Assembly: GCF_004114535.1 (NCBI RefSeq)
Contig: NZ_LBJC01000029.1
Span: 82,749 to 146,748, forward strand
Reading direction: 5' to 3'
DNA length: 64,000 bases
From: Bradyrhizobium nanningense
Lineage (GTDB): Bacteria; Pseudomonadota; Alphaproteobacteria; Rhizobiales; Xanthobacteraceae
Program-made: the position numbers and the translations under genes
Notes under the pieces: model-generated
Seen by the model: the letters and a program-made list of their open reading frames with translations, nothing else
Database searches by the model: none
Told to the model about the DNA's origin: nothing
In this document: in pieces, positions 33,936 through 43,912 of the stretch
Layout of the letters: every line of letters starts with the position of its first letter
Position numbering within the stretch: position 1 is the stretch's first letter

Positions 33936-34484
33936 ATGAGCGTCGACATCGGCGGACGGCTGCGATTCATCCGGGCGCGCCACAAGCTGTCGCAGCGCGA
34001 ACTGGCCAAGCGCGCGGGGGTCACCAATTCGACGATCTCGCTGATCGAATCCAACCAGATGAACCCGTCGGTCGGCGCGCTCAAGCGCATCCTCGACGGC
34101 ATCCCGATGGGGCTCGCCGAGTTCTTCGCGCTGGAGCCGGAAAGCCGGCGCAAGATCTTCTACCGCGCCGAGGAGCTGACCGAGGTCGGCAAGAAGCCGA
34201 TCTCCTATCGGCAGGTCGGCGACAATCTGTTCGGCCGCAGCCTGCAGATCCTCAAAGAGCGTTACGAGCCCGGCAGCGACACCGGCCGCGTCCACCTCGT
34301 CCACGACGGCGAGGAAGGCGGCATCGTGATCTCGGGCAAGCTCGAAGTCACCGTCGAGGACGAACGCCGCATCCTCAATCCGGGCGATGCCTATTATTTC
34401 GAGAGCCGCCGCCCGCACCGCTTCCGCTGCGTCGGCGGCAAGCCGTGCGAAGTGATCTCGGCCTGCACACCGCCGACGTTCTGA
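33936..34484 (+). CDS. XRE family regulator with cupin domain (PuuR-like)
   Basis: 182 residues. HTH at about 5-60 (RLRFIRARHKLSQRELAKRAG, then STISLIESNQMNPSVGALKRIL) and a cupin at about 105-175 (HDGEEGGIVISGKLEVTV, GDAYYFESRRPHRF). It is shorter than but of the same architecture as the regulator at 30143. It sits 149 bp from the divergent aminotransferase start, so it probably represses the aminotransferase-dadA pair in answer to an amine. Confidence 0.93.
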   Translation: MSVDIGGRLRFIRARHKLSQRELAKRAGVTNSTISLIESNQMNPSVGALKRILDGIPMGLAEFFALEPESRRKIFYRAEELTEVGKKPISYRQVGDNLFGRSLQILKERYEPGSDTGRVHLVHDGEEGGIVISGKLEVTVEDERRILNPGDAYYFESRRPHRFRCVGGKPCEVISACTPPTF

Positions 34485-34567
34485 CTACGGTCCGCCGCAT
34501 CGGAAGGAACCGGCTTTTATCCTGCCAGGCTTGAGCCATCTCAATTTTCGCCGGACCCCACCGCTCT

Positions 34568-34609
34568 ATATTGCCAAACGTAGCCGAGATATTGCCAAAC
34601 GTAGCCGAG
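34568..34609 (+). repeat. Two exact tandem copies of a 21-bp unit
   Basis: ATATTGCCAAACGTAGCCGAG occurs at 34568-34588 and again at 34589-34609 with no gap and no mismatch. It lies upstream of the 52-residue gene and is richer in A/T than its surroundings. It may be a regulator site or a slippage duplication. Confidence 0.85.
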
Positions 34610-34688
34610 CAGCCTGGCGCAAAGGTGCTGAGGTTATGGCCCCGGGCTCCTAGGCTCGCCGGGGCCGCTTCGTAGACGGAGCCCACGC

Positions 34689-34847
34689 ATGAAGACTACC
34701 CCCGCCAATGCGGAAGCCGAAGCCGTACCCGAACTGGCATTGCGCGATGCCGACAAGCTTCTTTCGCGCGAGCTGCGCAAGGCGATCGCCAAATACATCG
34801 AGCTGCAAAGAGAGGCGGTGAAGGACCGCCGCAGGAAGCTGAATTAA
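34689..34847 (+). CDS. Small helical protein of 52 residues
   Basis: ATG at 34689 with ACGGAGCC upstream. The product is highly charged: an acidic N-terminal half (NAEAEAVPELALRDADKLL) and a basic helical half (RELRKAIAKYIELQREAVKDRRRK). No signal or membrane helix. It looks like an amphipathic helix or short coiled coil. Function unknown. The tandem 21-bp repeat lies 80 bp upstream and may control it. Confidence 0.6.
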   Translation: MKTTPANAEAEAVPELALRDADKLLSRELRKAIAKYIELQREAVKDRRRKLN

Positions 34848-34940
34848 TGGGACCAGGCCTCGCCCGAGCGCTCCTGAACCTTGGAGTCGCGGCGGACGAC
34901 CAACCGGCAGCCACGATCTTGATCCAGCCAAGGGCCGCCA

Positions 34941-36464
34941 ATGTTCGCCCCCTACCGCCTCGCGCTCATCACCGCGACGGTCCTGCTCGCTCCCGTCACC
35001 TGCCATGCCATGGACGATTACCTCCGCGCCGCCAGCGCTGCGCCGGTGAAGATCACGCTATGCGGCGAGGCCGACGGCAACGGTAGCGGGATCAAGCCAG
35101 CCGCCTGCAAGGAAAAGGGCTACGACAAGCTCGTCGCCGCGATCGACAGATCGTTCGACGCGGCGCTCGCCAGGACGCCCGCAAATATCCGGCCACTCCT
35201 CAAGCGCGACGAGGCCTGGTTCAACGAGATGATCTCGCAAGCCGCCGACACCGTGCAGGAGGTCAATGAGGCCGAGCTCAGCGACAATTTCGTCGCGACG
35301 CTGCGCCAGCGCAAGGACGCGCTCGACGAGATTGCCGGCGGCTTCGGCCGTGGCGGGCTCTCCGGCAAGTGGACCAACGCATTCGGAAAGCTCACCATCT
35401 CACCGGATGCAAACGGCGCGCGGCGCATCACGGTCGATATGAATGCCTATTACGGCAGTGACAAGCATCGGCAATGCAGGCTCAGCACGACGGTGACAAA
35501 GGGCGGCAGCTGGCTCAGCGGGTCGATCCAGCCGCCGGATGCCGGGCCCTCGAACAGCGCATCGGCAAGCCAGGAGCGTGCCAGGCCAGCGAAACCCGCG
35601 ACGATCAAGCTCCGTCGCCAAGGCGAGACGCTTCGCGTCGTCATGATCGATGGCGACGATACGATCGGGGATCGCGACGAGTGCGATGATCCCTCGCAGA
35701 TCACCGGCACTTATTTCGCGAGCGGCAGCTCCGATGTGGCCGACAAGACCGAGACCTCGTTCGCCGCGCCGACCTTCGACTGTACGCGTCCGGAGACGGC
35801 GACGGACGAGGAAATCTGCGCCGACCCGGATCTCGCCGAGAACGATCAGCGATTGAACCGCGCCTGGAAGGCGCTGCTGCCGCGGCTCGACGATCCGACG
35901 CGGCGCGCACTGACGGAGGACCAGCGCAACTGGGTGCGCACACAGACCGAGGAATTCCCGGAATTTCTCCATCCAGCCTGGAACAAGCGGACCGCGGAGA
36001 TGCACTTCACGGCCGACGCACGGGATCACGTCGATGCCCTGCAGCGCGAGCGGATCGCGCTGCTGGAAGGCTTCGACGACAAGCGCGCAGGCCTCGCCGG
36101 CATCTGGCTCGCCTACAACGCGATTCTGAAGGTCACCGTCGACAAGGATGGCCGGCTGATCGCGCACGGCTGGAAATGGGAGCAGGGCGACTGGAAGGCC
36201 GGCTGCGACTACGACATGACCGGCAAGATGGTCGGCGGCACGTTCCGCGCCGACGGACAGCGCAAGAACCCGGACACGCTGGAGCGCGACCACGCCATGC
36301 TGGTCGTCAACCGTCTCGACGATTCATTCGCGAAGAAGCGCAGCGGCAAGGACGACGACGACGAGGCGAAGTGCAAGCGAAGGCTCGACAATTCCTCGAC
36401 CGCACGGCTGTTTCCGGCGCGTCCCTCGCCCGACATCGACAATTTCTCCGGCTCGATCCGCTGA
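34941..36464 (+). CDS. Secreted protein with LprI-like (DUF1311) domain
   Basis: 507 residues with a signal peptide (LALITATVLLAPVTCHA). The region near 275-330 (FDCTRPETATDEEICADPDLAENDQRLNRAWKAL and EDQRNWVRTQ) matches the lysozyme inhibitor LprI/DUF1311 pattern with a conserved Cys pair. Large N- and C-terminal regions are unassigned; a Ser/Ala-rich linker falls near 200. A role in protecting peptidoglycan from host lysozyme is possible but not shown. A paired upstream region (KAACKEKGYDKLV) resembles a second, weaker LprI repeat. Confidence 0.8.
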   Translation: MFAPYRLALITATVLLAPVTCHAMDDYLRAASAAPVKITLCGEADGNGSGIKPAACKEKGYDKLVAAIDRSFDAALARTPANIRPLLKRDEAWFNEMISQAADTVQEVNEAELSDNFVATLRQRKDALDEIAGGFGRGGLSGKWTNAFGKLTISPDANGARRITVDMNAYYGSDKHRQCRLSTTVTKGGSWLSGSIQPPDAGPSNSASASQERARPAKPATIKLRRQGETLRVVMIDGDDTIGDRDECDDPSQITGTYFASGSSDVADKTETSFAAPTFDCTRPETATDEEICADPDLAENDQRLNRAWKALLPRLDDPTRRALTEDQRNWVRTQTEEFPEFLHPAWNKRTAEMHFTADARDHVDALQRERIALLEGFDDKRAGLAGIWLAYNAILKVTVDKDGRLIAHGWKWEQGDWKAGCDYDMTGKMVGGTFRADGQRKNPDTLERDHAMLVVNRLDDSFAKKRSGKDDDDEAKCKRRLDNSSTARLFPARPSPDIDNFSGSIR

Positions 36465-36502
36465 CGGCACCGGGCACGGCGCGCCCGGTGCCGCGCGGTT
36501 CC

Positions 36503-38764
36503 TCAAAGCTGCGTCAGCAACTCCTCGATCCGGATCGGGAATCTGCGGACCCGCACGCCGGTCGCATGCCAGACCGCGTTGGCGACAGCGCCGGCGCTGC
36601 CGGTGATGCCGATTTCGCCGACGCCCTTGATACCGAGCGCGTTGACGTGCGGGTCGTGCTCCTCGACCGTGATCACGTCGAGCGGCGGCACGTCGGCATT
36701 CACGGGGACGTGGTACTCGCCGAGATTGGCGTTCATGATCCGCCCGGTACGGCGATCGGTAATCGCCTCCTCGTGCAGCGCAAAGGACAGGCCCCAGATC
36801 ATGCCGCCGAACAGCTGGCTCTGCACCATCCGCGGATTGACGATACGTCCGGCAGCAAAGGCCCCGACCATGCGGCTGACACGCACCTGACCGAGCTCGG
36901 GATCGACCTTCACCTCCGCGAACACCGCGCCATGGGCATGCATGGCATATTCCTCCATCGCGGCAGGATTTGGCGCGCCGGTCCCGCGGGCCTCGACCTC
37001 CGCGACGCCGGCGCGCGCGAGGATCTCGGCGTAGCTCTCACTGCGGCTTTCATCGTCGCGTCTGACCAGCCTTCCCTCGCGCGCGATCACGCCGGCATTG
37101 CCGGCGCCGAACAGCGGCGAGCGCTCGTCTCCGGTGGCGAGATCGGCCAGCTTTGCGATCACGGCCGCGCCGGCGCTGTGGATCGCAGCACCGGCCGTGG
37201 CCGTATGCGCGGAGCCGCCGGCGATGCCGGCATCGGGCAGATCGGACGTCCCCGCCTTGAATTCGACGCGCGCGATATCGAGGCTGACGGCATCGGCCGC
37301 GATCTGGGCCAGCGCCGTCCAGGCGCCCTGCCCCATGTCGTGCGCACCGGTCTCCATCACGCCTGAGCCGTCGCGCCGGATCGCCGCGCGCGCTTCCGCC
37401 TGGAACATCAGCGCCGGGAAGGTCGCCGTGCCCATGCCCCAGCCGACCAGGAGGCCGGCATCGTCGCGCATCTGCCGCGGCTGCAGCGAACGTTTCGCCC
37501 AGCCGAAGCGCGCGGCGCCCTGCTCGTAACAGGCACGCAGCGCTTTCGAAGAGAACGGCTTGCCGCTGATCGGCTCGCGCTCGGCATAGTTCTTCAGACG
37601 GAAAGCCAGCGGATCCATTCCGCAAGCCCAGGCCATTTCGTCGATCGCGCTCTCCAGCGCAATCGAGCCGGTCGCCTCGCCGGGCGCGCGCATGAACAGC
37701 GGCGTCCCGGTGTTGACGCGCACGGCGTCATGCGAGGTGCGGATGGCGGGTGCCGTATAGAGCGTATGCGAGGCATCGGCCGCGGGCTCGTAAAAATCGT
37801 CGAACGTGCTCGACACCGTCCGCGCATGGTGATCGAGCGCGGTCAGACGTCCCTCGCCGTCGGCGCCGAGGCGCAGGCGCTGGCGCGTGGGGGCGCGATG
37901 GCCGACCGGGCCATACATCTGCTCACGACCCAGCACCAGCTTGACCGGCCTGCCCACCAGCTTGGCCGCCATGATGCCGAGGACCGGCGGGCCGCCCATC
38001 AGCCCCTTCGAGCCGAAGCCGCCGCCGAGGAAGGGACTGCGGATGTGGATCTTGTCGTGCGCGATGCCGAACAGCTCAGCGATGCGCGCGAGCGACAGCT
38101 TCAGACCTTGGGTCGGCATGTCCACCGACAGCCTGTCGCCGTCCCAGCTTGCGACGACCCCGTGCGGCTCCATCGCGTTGTGATATTGCGGCGGCGTCTC
38201 GTAAGTCGCCTCGATCCGCTTCTCGGCCGAGGCAAGGCCCGCTTCAACGTCACCGCGGTGATTTTCGCTGGGATTGCCGACGCCGACAACGGGCGGCACG
38301 AAACTCTCGCCGGCGTCGAGCCCGACCAGCGGAGGCAGCGTCTCGTAGCGCGGCGCCAGCAGCACCGCGCCTTCCGTCGCCGCCTCCACCGTTTCCGCGA
38401 TCACGACCGCGATGGGCTGGTTGGCGTAGCGGACTTCGTTGCTCTGCAACGCTTCCATCCGGAACACGAACGGATTGGTCTTGATCTCCGGATCGATCGC
38501 GAGCGGGGGCTTGTGCTCCGGCGTCATGACGTCGACGACGCCAGGATGACGCTTGGCGGCGGCGACATCGAGGAAGGTCACGCGGCCGCGCGCGATGCTG
38601 GAAGCGGCGATCACCGCGAACAGCATGCCGGGCGGATGATTGTCGGCGGCATAGGTCGCCTGCCCCGTGACCTTAAGGACGCCGTCGCGGCGGGTCAGCG
38701 GCTGGCCGATATTCGAGCCATGCCGCAGATGGGCGGGTGCGCTGGTGAGGTTGAGCTCAGGCAT
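36503..38764 (-). CDS. Molybdenum hydroxylase large subunit (xanthine dehydrogenase family, PaoC/YagR type)
   Basis: 753 residues. The molybdopterin-binding Ald_Xan_dh_C pattern is present: GVLKVTGQATYAADN (near 27), HIRSPFLGGGFGSKG (near 240), and GVGEIGITGSAGAVANAVW with the active-site Glu near the C-terminus. It is the catalytic subunit of a three-part enzyme that oxidises an aldehyde or N-heterocycle with water. It ends the operon; its start overlaps the FAD subunit end by 8 bp. The Mo cofactor is probably the cytosine dinucleotide form, by homology with PaoABC. Confidence 0.92.
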   Translation of the reverse strand: MPELNLTSAPAHLRHGSNIGQPLTRRDGVLKVTGQATYAADNHPPGMLFAVIAASSIARGRVTFLDVAAAKRHPGVVDVMTPEHKPPLAIDPEIKTNPFVFRMEALQSNEVRYANQPIAVVIAETVEAATEGAVLLAPRYETLPPLVGLDAGESFVPPVVGVGNPSENHRGDVEAGLASAEKRIEATYETPPQYHNAMEPHGVVASWDGDRLSVDMPTQGLKLSLARIAELFGIAHDKIHIRSPFLGGGFGSKGLMGGPPVLGIMAAKLVGRPVKLVLGREQMYGPVGHRAPTRQRLRLGADGEGRLTALDHHARTVSSTFDDFYEPAADASHTLYTAPAIRTSHDAVRVNTGTPLFMRAPGEATGSIALESAIDEMAWACGMDPLAFRLKNYAEREPISGKPFSSKALRACYEQGAARFGWAKRSLQPRQMRDDAGLLVGWGMGTATFPALMFQAEARAAIRRDGSGVMETGAHDMGQGAWTALAQIAADAVSLDIARVEFKAGTSDLPDAGIAGGSAHTATAGAAIHSAGAAVIAKLADLATGDERSPLFGAGNAGVIAREGRLVRRDDESRSESYAEILARAGVAEVEARGTGAPNPAAMEEYAMHAHGAVFAEVKVDPELGQVRVSRMVGAFAAGRIVNPRMVQSQLFGGMIWGLSFALHEEAITDRRTGRIMNANLGEYHVPVNADVPPLDVITVEEHDPHVNALGIKGVGEIGITGSAGAVANAVWHATGVRVRRFPIRIEELLTQL

Positions 38765-39808
38765 GAATGGCTCCGGACGTCGAGGCAAAGGGAGACGCCG
38801 GCAGCGCCGGCAGGCGCGCGGGCGTACCGGCGGCGGCGAGGGTCAGCGCGCGCACGACGATGCGGCGCGCGAGCTCGATCTTGAAGGCATTGTCGCCGGA
38901 GGGCTTTGCGTCGGTCAGCGCACGCCAGGCGGCCTCCTGGAAGACGTCCGCCGTGGGCGCGACGCCCCTGAGCACGTCTTCCGCGGCACGGGCCCGCCAG
39001 GGCTTTGCGGCAACGCCGCCGAGCGCGAGCCGGGCTTCCGTGATCTTGCCGCCCTCGATCCGCAATGCAGCTGCGGCGGACACCACGGCGAAGGCGTAGG
39101 AGGTGCGCTCACGGACCTTGAGGTAGCGCGCATGCGCCGCGAACGCGCGCGCCGCCGGCGGCAGGCGCACCGCAACGATGAGGTCGCCGGGCTCGAGCAC
39201 GGACTCGCGCGCGGGCGTGTTGCCGGGCAGACGATGCAGCTCGTCGAGCGCGATCTCGCGACGGCCGCCCTTGCCCTCGATCTCGACCATGGCATCGAGC
39301 GCGACCAGCGGCACGCAGAAGTCGGACGGATGCGTGGCGATGCAATTCTCGCTCCAGCCGAGCACCGCGTGGGTGCGGTTCTCGCCGTCGCGGGCATCGC
39401 AGCCGCTGCCGGCCTCGCGCTTGTTGCAGCGGCTGGCGGTGTCGTAGAAATACGCACAGCGCGTTCGTTGCAGCAGATTGCCGCCGACGGTCGCGGCATT
39501 GCGCAACTGCGCGGAAGCCCCGGAGAGGAGCGCCTCGGCGACGGCCGGATAGGACTTTGCAAAGGCCGGGTCATGCGCGAGATCGGCATTGCTCACCAGC
39601 GCTCCGATGCGCAACGAACCGTCGGCGAGAGTCTCGATTGCGTCGAGCCCGTCGAGATGGGTGACGTCGACGAGACGGTCCGGACGGCTGACGCCGCCCT
39701 TCATCAGATCGAGCAGATTGGTGCCGGCGGCGAGATAGGCGGCGCCGGGCTGGGCCGCGGCGGCGACGGCCTCTGCGACCGTGGCCGGCCTGACATAATC
39801 GAACGATT

Positions 39809-39812
<4 letters not shown>
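38757..39812 (-). CDS. Molybdenum hydroxylase FAD-binding subunit with extra cysteines (PaoB/YagS type)
   Basis: 351 residues. FAD_binding_5 motif PGAAYLAAGTNLLDLM lies near 27 and the CO-dehydrogenase C-terminal domain near 250-340. Between about 125 and 175, CAYFYDTASRCNKREAGSGCDARDGENR adds cysteines as in E. coli PaoB, which carries a [4Fe-4S] cluster in that insertion. It passes electrons from the large subunit to the acceptor. The start overlaps the 2Fe-2S subunit as ATGA. Confidence 0.92.
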
Positions 39813-40306
<494 letters not shown>

Positions 40307-40558
40307 ACAAGGCTCCGATCAGATTTGGACATGAGTCATCGCGCAGCGCGCCACCGCCGTGGCCGCTGTCGACATGCGCCGGCCAGGCAGACGCCGGGCC
40401 AATAGCCAAGCGAAGATACGGAGGCACCCTCCGTTTAACAAGGGCCGGTGGAAAAATATTGGAATTCGTCAAAAGCCCCTGCGCCACCAACGCGATGCAG
40501 CTAGCCAAGGGTCCGACGAGGGTTCAATCTAACCAGTTCGTGATCTAGATTGCCTGAT

Positions 40559-41212
40559 ATGGACGACCACAGCGACCAGACCAGAAAGCCCCGTGCCGAT
40601 GCCGTGCGCAATCGCGAGCGCGTGCTCGAGGCGGCGAAAGCCGTGTTCAGCGCCGGCGGCCCCGAAGCGAGCCTGGAGGCCGTCGCCAAACGGGCCGGCG
40701 TCGGCATCGGCACGCTGTATCGGCATTTTCCGACGCGCGAGGATCTATTCGAGGCGGTGTACCGCCGCGAGGTCGAGCAGCTCAGCGAGCTGGCCGAGCA
40801 GTTGAAGAATTCCAAGGATCCGGTCGATGCGCTCCGCCGCTGGCTGCGCTCAGGTGTCGAATTCGTCGCCACCAAGAAGGGGATGATGGCAGCCCTGGCG
40901 CTTGCGGTGCAGAGCGGGTCCGAGCTGCACGTCTTCTCGTTCGATCGCCTGACCAAGGCGATCGGCTCGCTGCTCGACCGCGCAGTCTCGGCCGGCGAGT
41001 TGCGCCCCGATATCAGTCCCGAGGACTTGCTGCGCGCGTTCTTCGGCATGTGCTACATCCACGACCAGCCTCGCTGGCAGTCAACCGCGCTGCGGCTCCT
41101 CGACGTGTTCGTCGATGGCCTGCGCGTGCAGCCGGCGGGCAAGGCCGAGACAGGGACCAGCAAGGCGCGCGCCGCAAGGGGCGCGAAACCCGCGATGAAA
41201 CGCAAGCGATAG
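40559..41212 (+). CDS. TetR/AcrR family transcriptional regulator
   Basis: 217 residues. The HTH lies at about 10-60 (NRERVLEAAKAVFSAGGPEASLEAVAKRAGVGIGTLYRHFPTRE region), then a ligand domain with an SBP-type C-terminal helix pattern. It ends in a basic Ala/Lys-rich tail. The ATG at 40559 is preferred over a TTG three codons earlier. Divergent from the molybdenum hydroxylase operon, so that operon is its probable target, with an aldehyde or aromatic as inducer. Confidence 0.93.
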   Translation: MDDHSDQTRKPRADAVRNRERVLEAAKAVFSAGGPEASLEAVAKRAGVGIGTLYRHFPTREDLFEAVYRREVEQLSELAEQLKNSKDPVDALRRWLRSGVEFVATKKGMMAALALAVQSGSELHVFSFDRLTKAIGSLLDRAVSAGELRPDISPEDLLRAFFGMCYIHDQPRWQSTALRLLDVFVDGLRVQPAGKAETGTSKARAARGAKPAMKRKR

Positions 41213-41278
41213 CGCGCCCGTATTTCCCTGAGGTCATGCTAGAATAAGCATCGCCGGGATTTCAACGCGGAGCCTGCC

Positions 41279-41686
41279 ATGCGCATTGCCGCCTTGCTCG
41301 TTGCTATCAGCATTGTCTTCAGCTCCGCCGCAGCCCTCGCCGACGATGTTGCCGCGGCGCAGGGCGTCATCCGCGCCCAGGAGCAGGCGTTTGCGCGTGA
41401 CGATGCGGCCGCGGCCTATTCCCATGCCGCACCGGCGATCAAGGAGATCTTCCCCGCGCCCGACATCTTCATGGCGATGGTGCGGAACGGCTACGCGCCG
41501 GTGTACCGCCACAACAGTTTCGAGTTTGGCGAGAGCAAGATCGAGGGCGGCTGGATTGCCCAGCGCGTCCACATCGTCGATGCCAATGGCGAAGCGTGGG
41601 AAGCGCTCTACACGCTCGAGCAGCAGGCGGACGGAAGCTACAAGATCACCGGCTGCTCGCTGCTGAAGGCGGGACAGGCGGTCTAG
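41279..41686 (+). CDS. Secreted DUF4864 protein
   Basis: 135 residues with a short signal (LLVAISIVFSSAAALA). The mature part (IRAQEQAFARDDAAAAYSHAAPAIKEIF, MVRNGYAPVYRH, QRVHIVDANGEAWEALYTLE, GCSLLKA) is the DUF4864 pattern, a small NTF2-like-fold family of unknown function. It ends 4 bp into the 3' end of the convergent MFS gene. Confidence 0.85.
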   Translation: MRIAALLVAISIVFSSAAALADDVAAAQGVIRAQEQAFARDDAAAAYSHAAPAIKEIFPAPDIFMAMVRNGYAPVYRHNSFEFGESKIEGGWIAQRVHIVDANGEAWEALYTLEQQADGSYKITGCSLLKAGQAV

Positions 41687-42948
41687 ATCGCGAAACCCGG
41701 TCCCGCCTTGGCCGCGCTCATCCGCGAGCGGATCAGCAGCAGCACGACGATGCTGATGTTGAGCGCGTTCCAGGCCACGCCGTTCGCGAACGCCGCGCCG
41801 TAGGAGCCGGTGGCATCGAAGATCACGCCCGACACCCAGCCTCCAAAGGACATGCCGACCACGGAGGCGAAGATCACGATGCCGACGCGGGTCGCCGCCT
41901 CGCTCGCCGGCATCGCCTCGCGGACGATGATGGCGTAGCTCGGCACGATGCCGCCCTGGAACAGGCCGAACATCGCGGAGATGAGATAGAGCGAGGCGAG
42001 GCTGTCGAAGAATAGATAGAACACCAGCGCAAATCCCTGCGCCAGCGACCCGACCAGCAACGTGCGGATGCCGCCGATCTTGTCGGCGAGATAGCCGGAG
42101 CCGATCCGGCTGATGATGCCGCAGCCCATCATCAAGGACAACATCTCGGCGCCGCGCGCCACGCCGTAGCCGAGATCGCCGCAATAGGCGACGATATGCA
42201 CCTGCGGCATCGCCATGGCGACGCAGCAGGAGATGCTGGCGATCGAGAGCAGCACGGTCAGCGTGTTGGTCGACAGCTTGAGATCGACGCGGGGCGGCGG
42301 CGCGTTGGCATGATCGCGGATATGGTCGTCGCCCATCTGCGCGCGCAGGACGAGGACCAGAAGCGCCATCGTGCTCGCGCAGACCATGCCGATGCCAATA
42401 TGGGTGTAGCGCCAGCCGATCGTCTGCGTGCCCCAGCTCACGATCGGCGGCCACATCGTTCCGGCGACGTAATTGCCGCTGGCGACGATGGTCACGGCAA
42501 GGCCGCGATAGCGCTCGAACCAATGCGAGGCTTCCGCCATCAGCGGAGCGAAGGTCGCGGAGGTGCCGAGGCCGATCAGGAAGTAGGCGGCGACGAACTG
42601 CCAGAGCTGACTAGACAGCCCCGCCAGCACATTGGCGATGCCGAGAAAGGCAATGCTGATCGCCATCGCGAGCACGATGCCGAACCGGTCGGTGATCTTG
42701 CCGGCGATCACGCCGCCGAGCCCGAAACCGAACATCATCAGCGTGAAGGCCAGCGACACGGCGCCGCGCGTCGCACCGAATTCGGCCTGCACCACGGGAA
42801 TCACGACCACGACCGCCCACATGCCGACGGCACCGATCGAGCCGATCACAAGCGCAAGAACGAGGCGCACCCAGGCCTGACGCGAATCAGGCGTGAAGGA
42901 GGCCGGTGTTTGTCCTGGATGATTTGGTGCGTGCACGGCGCGGACCAT
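41683..42948 (-). CDS. MFS transporter (monocarboxylate-type)
   Basis: 421 residues, 12 membrane segments. The MFS loop GGVIAGKITDRFGIVLA near 78 and the RGLAVTIVASGNYVAGTMWPP segment near 145 match oxalate/formate and monocarboxylate transporter-like members. The second half has SRIGSGYLADKIGG, a second MFS signature. The cargo is unknown. It stands alone, divergent from the copper cluster. Confidence 0.88.
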   Translation of the reverse strand: MVRAVHAPNHPGQTPASFTPDSRQAWVRLVLALVIGSIGAVGMWAVVVVIPVVQAEFGATRGAVSLAFTLMMFGFGLGGVIAGKITDRFGIVLAMAISIAFLGIANVLAGLSSQLWQFVAAYFLIGLGTSATFAPLMAEASHWFERYRGLAVTIVASGNYVAGTMWPPIVSWGTQTIGWRYTHIGIGMVCASTMALLVLVLRAQMGDDHIRDHANAPPPRVDLKLSTNTLTVLLSIASISCCVAMAMPQVHIVAYCGDLGYGVARGAEMLSLMMGCGIISRIGSGYLADKIGGIRTLLVGSLAQGFALVFYLFFDSLASLYLISAMFGLFQGGIVPSYAIIVREAMPASEAATRVGIVIFASVVGMSFGGWVSGVIFDATGSYGAAFANGVAWNALNISIVVLLLIRSRMSAAKAGPGFAI

Positions 42949-43099
42949 GACCCGCGGATCGTCGCATGGTCAAGCATTGTGGCGCGATATTGGGCATGCG
43001 CGGTGCACTGCGGTAAGAAGGTGCTTGGCGAATGCGTGATTTGCCACTAATTTGCAATCAGCGTGTGCACCATCGCCGCGCGAAGAGCATGTCGGCGGA

Positions 43100-43543
43100 A
43101 TGTTGCTGCGATTGACACGATCGATGCGGATCAGGGTGGGGCGCCTCGTTGCCCTCGCCTATCTGTTCTGCGTGCTCGCGCCAGCCGCAAGCCTCGCATG
43201 GGGCAGCGGCCCAGCGCCGTGTCTTGACGAGGCCGTGCTGGCGGATGCCATGCCGCTACATCACCGGATGCCGGCCGGCCACGTGCATGACGGCGCATCA
43301 CATGACCATGCGGGAACCCACGCCCATCACCACACCGCCGCGCAGGATGCACCGGCGTCGCATCATCACGGCGGCAAGGGAACAGTCGGCCCCTGCTGCG
43401 CGATGATGTGCGTGAGCGCGTTGCCGGCCGATCTTCCCAGCGTCGCCAAGCCGCTTCTGCCCGTCTCCGCCTGCGCGCCCGAGATCGTGGCCAGCCTGGG
43501 CAGCGCGGCGGCCCCCCTGCACTACCGCCCTCCCATCGCCTGA
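43100..43543 (+). CDS. Small secreted His-rich protein of the copper cluster
   Basis: 147 residues. Hydrophobic N-terminus (VALAYLFCVLAPAASLA) acts as a signal or anchor. The mature region holds a dense His block (PLHHRMPAGHVHDGASHDHAG, then HAHHHTAAQDAPASHHHGG), and then PCCAMMCVS with three cysteines and Met pairs, an apt copper ligand set. It resembles DUF2946-type proteins loosely. ATG at 43100 or 43124 could be used. It opens a run leading to TolC, multicopper oxidase, cupredoxin and CusF-like genes. Confidence 0.72.
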   Translation: MLLRLTRSMRIRVGRLVALAYLFCVLAPAASLAWGSGPAPCLDEAVLADAMPLHHRMPAGHVHDGASHDHAGTHAHHHTAAQDAPASHHHGGKGTVGPCCAMMCVSALPADLPSVAKPLLPVSACAPEIVASLGSAAAPLHYRPPIA

Positions 43544-43618
43544 TCTGACCCGACGATTTCGGGCTGTTGCGCGCTTTTGCGCGCGCGGACCTGTGGTCTT
43601 TCAGATCAGGGATGAATC

Positions 43619-43903
43619 ATGCTGACGCTTTCCGGGGCGGAGTCCGCCGCAATATTCGCGGTCGATGCGCGACACTTTCGATTCCATTGGCCGCTGCTGG
43701 CCGCACTTGCGCTGGCGCTGTCCGGCTGCGTGCCGGCAACCACGCACGTCGCGGGTGCCGATCCTGCCGATCCATCGGCAAAAATCGCGCCTGTCGGCTA
43801 TCGATCGACTGTCGCGCCTTACAGCAGCCTGCGGCCAGCGACGCCGGCGCCATGGCGCGAGCGCAACGGCGCCGTCACGCCGCAACCCAAGCAAGACCGG
43901 TAG
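43619..43903 (+). CDS. Small putative lipoprotein
   Basis: 94 residues. A hydrophobic segment ends in LALALSGC with Cys37, a fair lipobox, so it is probably anchored in the outer or inner membrane. The mature part is Pro/Ala-rich (SLRPATPAPWRERNGAV) with no known domain. It ends 9 bp before the TolC gene and is likely co-transcribed. The long pre-lipobox region suggests a start further down may be used, though no other ATG is seen. Confidence 0.6.
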   Translation: MLTLSGAESAAIFAVDARHFRFHWPLLAALALALSGCVPATTHVAGADPADPSAKIAPVGYRSTVAPYSSLRPATPAPWRERNGAVTPQPKQDR

Positions 43904-43912
43904 GAGCGCGCC

